DNA of 17,303 bases. Source: a bacterium. GTDB taxonomy: Bacteria > Bacteroidota > Bacteroidia > Bacteroidales > Bacteroidaceae. Where the stretch lies: assembly GCA_004559785.1 (NCBI GenBank), contig SFXD01000048.1:1-17303 (forward strand). Reading direction: 5' to 3'. This document shows positions 7,005 to 13,010 of the stretch, in pieces. The number at the start of each line of letters is the position of its first letter. The first letter of the stretch is position 1. The notes below the pieces were generated by a model. It ran no database searches and was not told where the DNA came from. It saw only the letters and a program-made list of their open reading frames with translations. Position numbers and translations under genes: made by a program.

Positions 7005-7121
7005 ATGGACGTACGGGTAGTTGGCAGCGTTTGGCATTCGTTTGCCAACGATAACGCGACAGCATGGGATGGCAGGCCAAGTTGCCGGCTCGGTTTTTAC
7101 GTATGTCTTGGCGCGGATTGA
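7005..7121 (+). CDS. Possible 38-codon leader ORF upstream of the ABC-F gene
   Basis: An ATG at 7005 opens a 38-codon frame that ends with TGA at 7119-7121, 13 nt before the ABC-F ATG and in a different frame. The peptide (starts MDVRVVGSVWHSFANDN) resembles nothing I know. It overlaps the alternative hairpins at 7020-7049. Translated leaders that control ABC-F resistance genes by attenuation are known in Firmicutes; applying this here is inference. It may be a chance ORF. Confidence 0.2.
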   Translation: MDVRVVGSVWHSFANDNATAWDGRPSCRLGFYVCLGAD

Positions 7122-7134
7122 CTTTAACGGAAAG

Positions 7135-9108
7135 ATGATAGCAATAGAAAACCTCGCAATAGAATTTGGTGCACGGCCACTCTTCACGGACGTCAGTTTC
7201 GTGATAAACGACCACGACAGGATAGCCCTGGTAGGCAAGAACGGTGCCGGCAAGAGTACCATGCTGAAGACGATAGCGGGCCTGCAGGAACCTACGACGG
7301 GCATCGTGTCGCGCCCAAGGGAGTGTACGATAGCTTACCTGCCGCAGGTGATGGTGCTTGAGGACAAGCGCACCGTAAGGCAGGAAGCGGAACAGGCCTT
7401 CGCCCACCTGAAGTCGATGGAGGCGGAACTGTCAAGGCTGAACACGACCCTTGCGGAGCGTACGGATTACGAAAGCGAATCGTATATGGCATTGGTGGAA
7501 GAATTCACCCACAAAACAGACAGGTTCCACACCATGGGTGGGTCCAACTATCATGCGGAGATAGAGAGGACGCTGCAGGGACTGGGATTCGAACGTGACG
7601 ACCTCGACCGTCCTACCAGCGAGTTCAGCGGAGGGTGGAGAATGAGGATAGAGCTTGCCAAGCTGCTCTTGCAGCAACCGGACGTGCTGCTGCTGGACGA
7701 GCCGACGAACCACCTCGACATAGAAAGCATACAATGGCTTGAGCAGTTCCTCTCTACGAAGGCAAACGCCGTGGTGCTGGTAAGCCACGACCGCGCCTTC
7801 GTCAACAACGTCACGAACCGCACCCTTGAGATTTCGTGCGGCAAGCTGTACGACTACAAGGTAGGCTACGACGAATACGTCTCGCTGCGTGCCGAGAGGC
7901 GCGAGCAGCAGCTGCGTGCCTACGAGAACCAGCAGAAGGAGATAGCCGACATAAAGGCGTTCATCGAAAGGTTCAGGTACCAGGCGACGAAGGCCATACA
8001 GGTGCAGAGCAGGATAAAGCAGCTGGAGAAGATAGTACCCATAGAAGTGGACGAGGTGGACAACTCGGCACTGAGGCTGAGGTTCACCTGCTCGGTGCGG
8101 AGCGGTGACTACCCCCTGATATGCAAGGATCTGGCCAAGTCGTACGGCGAGAAGACCGTCTTCAGCAACGTAAACCTCACCATTTCCAGGGGTGAGAAGG
8201 TAGCCCTGGTGGGGAGGAACGGCGAGGGTAAGACCACATTCGTGAAGTGCGTGATGGAAGCCGCCTCCGACGGAGGGACGCAAGTAGGCGGCAACCCCTT
8301 CTTCGAGGGAAGCGTGAAGATAGGGCACAACGTACAGATAGGTTACTTTGCCCAGAACCAAGCCCAGCTGCTGGACGGCGAACTGACCGTGTTCGACACC
8401 ATCGACCGTGTGGCCAAGGGCGACGTAAGGCTCAGGATTAGGGACATACTGGGGGCATTCATGTTCGGAGGCGAGGCAGGCGACAAGAAGGTGAAGTTCC
8501 TCTCGGGAGGCGAAAGGACACGACTGGCAATGATAAAGCTGCTGCTCGAACCCGTCAACTGCCTCATACTCGACGAGCCTACCAACCATCTGGACATGAG
8601 GAGCAAGGATGTACTGAAGCAGGCCATACGCGACTTCGACGGCACGGTCATCGTGGTTAGCCACGACAGGGAGTTCCTCGACGGCCTGGTGACAAAGGTG
8701 TACGAATTCGGCGGAGGCATGGTACGCGAGCACCTGGGTGGCATATACGACTTCCTAAGGAACAGGCAGCTGAAGGAACTGGATTCGCTCAATGCCCAGC
8801 CGACGCCCGAGCATGCGCCAGCCGACAAGGCCGACAAGACTCCGTCCGAAGGAAGGCTGACCTACGAGGAGCAAAAGGCAAGGGCAAGGCTGCTGAAGAA
8901 ATGGGAGAAAGCATCTGCCGACGCCGAAAGGCATGTCTCGGAACTGGAGGCCGCCCTGAGGATACTGGAGGACCAGATGTCGACGCCCACGGGAAGCGCG
9001 GAAACCACGCTCTACGAGAGGCACGGGAGGCTGAAGCAGCAGCTGGCCGAAGCCGAGAAGGAATGGGAGACAGCCATGGAGAACCTGGAAAAATGCCAGG
9101 AGCAATGA
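7135..9108 (+). CDS. ABC-F family ATPase (ribosome-associated, Uup/YbiT-like)
   Basis: A 657-residue soluble protein with two ABC domains and no membrane segments. ABC-F proteins bind the ribosomal E site and rescue stalled or misfolded translation states; some give antibiotic resistance. First ABC: Walker A GKNGAGKS (35-42), signature FSGGWRMR (164-171), Walker B LLLDEP with TNHLD (185-195), switch SHDR (217-220). The interdomain linker (about 245-320), rich in charged helices, is the P-site tRNA-interaction motif region. Second ABC: Walker A GRNGEGKT (360-367), signature LSGGERTR (456-463), LILDEPTNHLDM (477-488), SHDRE (509-513). A C-terminal charged coiled-coil (about 575-655) fits the Uup/YbiT type. 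The ATG at 7135 gives the normal family start (MIAIENLAIEFG); an in-frame ATG at 7069 would add an unconserved 22 residues. Specific subfamily not assigned. Confidence 0.93.
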   Translation: MIAIENLAIEFGARPLFTDVSFVINDHDRIALVGKNGAGKSTMLKTIAGLQEPTTGIVSRPRECTIAYLPQVMVLEDKRTVRQEAEQAFAHLKSMEAELSRLNTTLAERTDYESESYMALVEEFTHKTDRFHTMGGSNYHAEIERTLQGLGFERDDLDRPTSEFSGGWRMRIELAKLLLQQPDVLLLDEPTNHLDIESIQWLEQFLSTKANAVVLVSHDRAFVNNVTNRTLEISCGKLYDYKVGYDEYVSLRAERREQQLRAYENQQKEIADIKAFIERFRYQATKAIQVQSRIKQLEKIVPIEVDEVDNSALRLRFTCSVRSGDYPLICKDLAKSYGEKTVFSNVNLTISRGEKVALVGRNGEGKTTFVKCVMEAASDGGTQVGGNPFFEGSVKIGHNVQIGYFAQNQAQLLDGELTVFDTIDRVAKGDVRLRIRDILGAFMFGGEAGDKKVKFLSGGERTRLAMIKLLLEPVNCLILDEPTNHLDMRSKDVLKQAIRDFDGTVIVVSHDREFLDGLVTKVYEFGGGMVREHLGGIYDFLRNRQLKELDSLNAQPTPEHAPADKADKTPSEGRLTYEEQKARARLLKKWEKASADAERHVSELEAALRILEDQMSTPTGSAETTLYERHGRLKQQLAEAEKEWETAMENLEKCQEQ

Positions 9109-9160
9109 CCCCTTTGACACTTGGGCACATTATTAATACACACACATATATATAAATCAG

Positions 9161-9167
9161 AAAGGAG
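9161..9167 (+). promoter_or_regulatory. Strong Shine-Dalgarno-like site before metA
   Basis: AAAGGAG lies 10 nt before the metA ATG. None of the other genes in the window has a comparable site, and most Bacteroidota genes do not rely on one. It supports the start at 9178 over the longer in-frame extension. Confidence 0.5.
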
Positions 9168-9177
9168 ACACATAGAA

Positions 9178-10095
9178 ATGCCAATCAGGTTACCTGACAA
9201 ATTGCCAGCCATAGAATTCCTGAAGAAGGAGAACATCTTCGTGCTGGGGGACGAAAGAGCCAACAGCCAGGACATAAGGCCCCTGAAGATAGCCATCCTA
9301 AACCTCATGCCGCTGAAGATTACCACGGAGACGGACTTGATAAGGCTGCTGTCCAACAGCCCCCTCCAACTGGAGGTACAGTTCATGAAGGTCAAGGCAC
9401 ATACCAGCAAGAATACCCCCATCGAGCACATGAAGGCCTTCTACCACGACTTCGACAAGATGAAGGAGGAGAAGTTCGACGGCATGATAATCACCGGTGC
9501 GCCAGTGGAGCACCTCGACTACAAGGACGTCAACTACTGGGAGGAGATAAGCGGCATCTTCTCGTGGGCGAGGACACACGTCACCAGCACCCTGTACATC
9601 TGCTGGGCGGCACAGGCAGGACTGCATTACCATTACGGTATCCCGAAATATCCGCTGCCGGAGAAGATGTTCGGCATCTTCCCGCAGTATACGCTACAGC
9701 CGTTCCTGCCCATCTTCCGGGGCTTCGACGATGTCTTCAACATGCCACACAGCCGGCATACGGAAATACGCAGGGAAGACATAGAAAAGGTGAGTGAACT
9801 GTCCATAATAGCGGAAAGCCCCATCAGCGGAGTGTCCATGGTGATGGCAAGGGGAGGCAGGGAGATATTCATCACGGGGCACTCGGAATACTCGCCCCTC
9901 ACACTCGACACGGAATACAAGAGGGACCTGGCCAAGGGGCTGCCCATACACCTCCCCTACAACTACTACCGGGACGACGACCCCGGCAAGGGTCCCCTCG
10001 TGACGTGGAGGGCTCACGGCAACCTGCTCTTCCAGAACTGGCTCAACTATTACGTCTACCAAGAGACCCCTTACGACATAGATGAGATACATTGA
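9178..10095 (+). CDS. metA: Homoserine O-acyltransferase MetA, predicted acetyl-CoA-specific
   Basis: First committed step of methionine synthesis: acylation of L-homoserine. It has 305 residues, typical of MetA, and the numbering runs parallel to the E. coli enzyme. The catalytic Cys142 is in LYICWAAQAGLHYHYG, and His235 and Glu237 are in ITGHSEYS. Residue 111 is Glu (ITGAPVEHLDY). A published structure-function study linked Glu111 to acetyl-CoA use and Gly111 to succinyl-CoA use, so O-acetylhomoserine is the predicted product. The ATG at 9178 is chosen because the family starts MPIRLPDKLPA and because AAAGGAG (9161-9167) sits 10 nt upstream, an unusually good Shine-Dalgarno for this phylum. 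The gap to the ABC-F stop is 69 bp without a TAnnTTTG box. The 3' end overlaps the U32 gene by 14 nt. Confidence 0.95.
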   Translation: MPIRLPDKLPAIEFLKKENIFVLGDERANSQDIRPLKIAILNLMPLKITTETDLIRLLSNSPLQLEVQFMKVKAHTSKNTPIEHMKAFYHDFDKMKEEKFDGMIITGAPVEHLDYKDVNYWEEISGIFSWARTHVTSTLYICWAAQAGLHYHYGIPKYPLPEKMFGIFPQYTLQPFLPIFRGFDDVFNMPHSRHTEIRREDIEKVSELSIIAESPISGVSMVMARGGREIFITGHSEYSPLTLDTEYKRDLAKGLPIHLPYNYYRDDDPGKGPLVTWRAHGNLLFQNWLNYYVYQETPYDIDEIH

Positions 10096-11896
10096 GCTGC
10101 TTTCCCCTGCCAGGGACATAGAGTGCGGCATTGCAGCCATCGACCATGGTGCAGATGCCGTGTACATCGGGGCACGTCGCTATGGGGCGAGGGCAGACGC
10201 AGGCAACGGGACGGAGGACATTGCAGACCTGTGCAGATACGCACACCAGTACGGAGTAAGGGTGTACGTAGCATTGAACACCATACTGTACGACTCCGAA
10301 CTGGAGGACACGCGCAACCTGGCATGGGACCTGTACCACTCGGGGGTGGATGCCTTCATAGTGCAGGACATGGCCACGCTCGGTATGGACATGCCTCCTG
10401 TGCCACTTCATGCCAGCACGCAGATGGACAACCGCACGCCCGGCAACGTACTCACCCTTTCTTCACTCGGATTCACGCAGGTAGTGCTTGCGCGCGAATT
10501 GTCGCTCCGGCAGATACGGGACATACACCAGAGGGTGCCTGGGATGAGACTGGAGGCGTTCTGCCACGGGGCCTTGTGCGTGTCGTACAGCGGCAGGTGC
10601 CATGCCTCGCAGTACTGCTTTGCCCGTTCAGCCAACCGTGGCGAATGTTCGCAGTTCTGCCGCCTCCCGTTCACGTTGCGCGACTCCGCGGGGAGGGTCG
10701 TCGAATGCGGCCCCTATCCCCTCTCGCTAAAGGACATGAACCGCAGCGACAGCCTTGAGGAGATGATGGACGCAGGCATATCGAGCTTCAAGATAGAGGG
10801 GAGGCTGAAGGACGTGTCCTACGTGAAGAACGTCACGGCATACTACAGGCAAAGGCTCGACGAGATATTTGCCGTCAGGAAGGAATATGCACGCTCCTCC
10901 CACGGCATGGAACACTTCTCGTTCAGCCCCGACCCCGCAAGGGCCTTCTCGCGCGGCTTTACCGACTACTTCCTGCATGGCAGGACTCCTTCCATGTCGT
11001 CCTCGGACACGCCAAAGAGCAAGGGCGTGTACGTGGGCAGGGTAAAGGACGTAAGGGGCAACTGCATAATAGTGTCGGGCACGGAGAGTTTCTCCAATGG
11101 CGACGGATTCTCGTACGTCGGCAGGGACGGGCTTCTCTCGGGGTTCCGCATAAACCGCGCGGAGGGCAACCACCTCTATGCCCCCTCGCCGGTAGGGGGA
11201 CTGGCAAAGGGCATGGCATTGTGGAGGAACTACGACAGCGAGTGGGAACGTTCCCTGTCGAAGAGGACATCAGAGAGGCGCATACCCTCCTCCTTCAGGG
11301 TGGAACTGGCAGACAAGGGTTTCCTCGTCACCTTCCTCACAGAGGGCGAAGTTGCATCGTCATGCCTGTTCGAGTGCGTGCACCAGGAGGCTAAGACCGA
11401 CCAGACAGATACGTTCAGGGACGTTTTCTCGAAGCTGGGTGATACGCCGTTCTCCTGCCAGGGCGTGGAACTCGTCTGTGGCGGCGGCTGGTTCGTACCG
11501 CGCAGCAAGCTGACGGAATGGAGACGCTCGCTGGTGAAGGAAGCCGCCCCCAAGCCAAGGCAGGAGGATTGCCCCATGGCAGCCGGGGCAAAGGTATGCC
11601 TACCACCGTCAGTAAACTACAGGTACAATGTAAGCAACAAGCTGGCAAGGCAGTTCTACGAAAGCCACGGTACAAGGATAGAGTCCATGTCCATGGAGAC
11701 CTCCCCTGCAAGTCCTGCCGACCTGACCCTCATGACGTGCAAGTATTGCCTGAGGTACGAGCTTGGCATTTGCAGGAAGCAAGAGTCGGCACGGACTAAG
11801 GTGAGCGAGCCGCTCTACCTCGAATCGCTGGACGGCAGGAGGTTCCGCCTCTCGTTCGACTGCCAGAAATGTGAAATGGAAGTACACAATGTATAA
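10082..11896 (+). CDS. Peptidase U32-family protein (RlhA-like, 23S rRNA hydroxylation)
   Basis: A 604-residue protein of the so-called peptidase U32 family, whose studied members (RlhA, TrhP, UbiU/V) are Fe-S proteins that support RNA or quinone hydroxylation rather than proteolysis. Order: a TIM-barrel-like N-terminal domain (IELLSPARDIECGIAAIDHG, GADAVYIGARRYGARADAGN); the U32 signature at about 157-175 (LEAFCHGALCVSYSGRCHAS); four Cys with spacing C166-x6-C173-x15-C189-x3-C193, fitting a [4Fe-4S] site; SFKIEGRLK at 235-243; and a long C-terminal part with extra Cys motifs (CKYC at 553-556, C564, CQKC at 594-597), as in the long RlhA/YdcP-type members (about 650 aa). Assignment to RlhA over TrhP rests on length and the C-terminal region, not on a search. 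The start at 10082 overlaps metA by 14 nt, pointing to translational coupling; the end overlaps the next gene by 8 nt. Confidence 0.88.
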   Translation: MRYIELLSPARDIECGIAAIDHGADAVYIGARRYGARADAGNGTEDIADLCRYAHQYGVRVYVALNTILYDSELEDTRNLAWDLYHSGVDAFIVQDMATLGMDMPPVPLHASTQMDNRTPGNVLTLSSLGFTQVVLARELSLRQIRDIHQRVPGMRLEAFCHGALCVSYSGRCHASQYCFARSANRGECSQFCRLPFTLRDSAGRVVECGPYPLSLKDMNRSDSLEEMMDAGISSFKIEGRLKDVSYVKNVTAYYRQRLDEIFAVRKEYARSSHGMEHFSFSPDPARAFSRGFTDYFLHGRTPSMSSSDTPKSKGVYVGRVKDVRGNCIIVSGTESFSNGDGFSYVGRDGLLSGFRINRAEGNHLYAPSPVGGLAKGMALWRNYDSEWERSLSKRTSERRIPSSFRVELADKGFLVTFLTEGEVASSCLFECVHQEAKTDQTDTFRDVFSKLGDTPFSCQGVELVCGGGWFVPRSKLTEWRRSLVKEAAPKPRQEDCPMAAGAKVCLPPSVNYRYNVSNKLARQFYESHGTRIESMSMETSPASPADLTLMTCKYCLRYELGICRKQESARTKVSEPLYLESLDGRRFRLSFDCQKCEMEVHNV

Positions 11897-12818
11897 GCTC
11901 ATACGACTGCTGCCCCTGCTGATGCTGCTGCTGGCATCGTGCCACGAAGAGCCTGCCAGCCGTGTACCGTTCGGGGTGAACGACAATCTCATAGTGACCT
12001 CTGACAGCCTCGTCCTGCAGTACCAGCGACCCACCCACAACCTGTCAGCCACAGCCTCCGCCGACAGCGTCGTACTCTTCCGCAAGGACGCCCTGGTCAT
12101 TGCCCAGGTAACGCTCATACCCGAGGACGAGGCGGACAGCATTTGGGTGAAGGTGGCGCGCGACCAGCAAACCATGGGATGGCTGAGGCACAAGGAGCTC
12201 CTCAGGTCAGCGGTGCCCGACGACCCCATCTCCAAGTTCATATTCACGTTCAGCGACTGCCACTTCTGGTATTTCCTGTGCGTCGCCGCCGTGGTCATAC
12301 TGCTTATTGCCTACAGGTGGGCGAGGCACGAGTCATTCCCCTGCGTCATCCTGCACGACATACCGTCGTTCTACCCCACCATGCTCCTGCTCACCCTGTG
12401 TACTTCGGCCTCGTTGTACGCCAGCATACAGCGTTTCGTGCCCGCCATGTGGCTGCAATACTACTTCCACCCCACCCTCAACCCCTTCGCCCTCACCCCC
12501 GTCCTTGGCTTGTTCGTAGCCTCGGTATGGTTGCTGCTGGTGTTGCTCATTGCCACTATCGACGAGGTGTTCAGCCTCCTACCTCCCATGCAGTCGCTCT
12601 CCTACCTGTTCTCCCTCATGGGAATATGCCTTGCGTGCTACCTCATCTTCTCCGTGGCAGGCACGTACATGTTCGGCTATTTCCTGCTGCCCGTATCCTA
12701 CGTGTTTGCCACGTGGCGATATGCGGTCATGTTCAGCCCCCATTACCTATGCGGCCGCTGTGGTGCTAAGATGCACGACAAGGGCAAGTGCCCGCTGTGC
12801 GGCGCAGAGACGGAGTAG
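11889..12818 (+). CDS. Lipoprotein-signal, SH3-like, multi-TM, zinc-ribbon membrane protein
   Basis: A 309-residue protein of unknown function with an unusual layout. Residues 1-18 form a signal with lipobox LASC and Cys18. Residues about 30-108 look like a bacterial SH3-type domain ending DSIWVKVARDQQTMGWLRHKELL. Five hydrophobic segments follow (about 126-143, 163-180, 202-223, 235-257, 259-275). The tail is a zinc ribbon: CGRC (288-291), 9 residues, CPLC (301-304). With the N-terminus lipidated outside, five membrane passes put the zinc ribbon in the cytoplasm, so the topology is self-consistent. A GTG at 11871 would extend the frame by 6 residues, but the ATG at 11889 gives the clean signal peptide. 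It overlaps the U32 gene by 8 nt and is the probable end of the metA operon. A role in envelope sensing is conceivable but unproven. A conserved Bacteroidales family seems likely. Confidence 0.8.
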   Translation: MYKLIRLLPLLMLLLASCHEEPASRVPFGVNDNLIVTSDSLVLQYQRPTHNLSATASADSVVLFRKDALVIAQVTLIPEDEADSIWVKVARDQQTMGWLRHKELLRSAVPDDPISKFIFTFSDCHFWYFLCVAAVVILLIAYRWARHESFPCVILHDIPSFYPTMLLLTLCTSASLYASIQRFVPAMWLQYYFHPTLNPFALTPVLGLFVASVWLLLVLLIATIDEVFSLLPPMQSLSYLFSLMGICLACYLIFSVAGTYMFGYFLLPVSYVFATWRYAVMFSPHYLCGRCGAKMHDKGKCPLCGAETE

Positions 12819-12927
12819 CCTCCCTGCCTGCAATACATCCCGGCTTATCGCGGTAACTTCTGGTTACGTAGGAAGGTATTTCCCTAGCATGACTAAAGGC
12901 AAATCGTACCAAGTATTTTTTTTAGCC

Positions 12928-12951
12928 ATCAAATACACCATTTAATTTGAT
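12928..12951. promoter_or_regulatory. Inverted repeat over the GH76 -33 box
   Basis: ATCAAAT (12928-12934) and ATTTGAT (12945-12951) are perfect inverted repeats 10 bp apart. The right arm contains the -33 TTTG (12946-12949). The geometry (half-sites about 17 bp centre to centre) suits a dimeric regulator, but the sequence is AT-rich and could arise by chance. Confidence 0.4.
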
Positions 12952-12977
12952 AATTTCGGAATAAAACGCTATCTTTG
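12946..12977 (+). promoter_or_regulatory. Bacteroidota-type promoter for the GH76 gene
   Basis: TTTG (12946-12949) and TATCTTTG (12970-12977, perfect TAnnTTTG) are separated by exactly 20 bp. The start point would be near 12984, leaving a short leader of about 27 nt. The rest of the 192-bp gap after the previous gene holds small hairpins (GTAAC/GTTAC at about 12855-12870) and a T8 run near 12915-12922, which may act as a weak terminator. Confidence 0.72.
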
Positions 12978-13010
12978 CTTGAAAATAAACGACTAACTAT
13001 ATATTTAACC

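Larger units (their letters stand above)
6712..7134. other. Divergent intergenic region between LRR lipoprotein and ABC-F genes
   Basis: These 423 bp hold no convincing long gene. From left to right: the LRR leader (about 115 nt) with a perfect GGCAC-GAAC-GTGCC hairpin at 6789-6802; the LRR -7 box at 6836-6843; an AT-rich stretch; a 27-bp palindrome on the ABC-F -33 box (6944-6970); the ABC-F promoter (6960-6991); and an ABC-F leader of about 137 nt with competing hairpins and a 38-codon ORF. Confidence 0.7.

Noticed and set aside
7432..8733. 433-residue minus-strand ORF opposite the ABC-F gene
   Set aside because: The plus strand carries unmistakable ABC-F motifs throughout. The antisense frame is open only because of codon bias and has no recognisable domain.
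9114..9135. E. coli-like TTGACA promoter before metA
   Set aside because: TTGACA with TATTAAT about 14-17 bp on looks like a sigma-70 site, but Bacteroidota use TTTG/TAnnTTTG and no such pair is present in the 69-bp gap.
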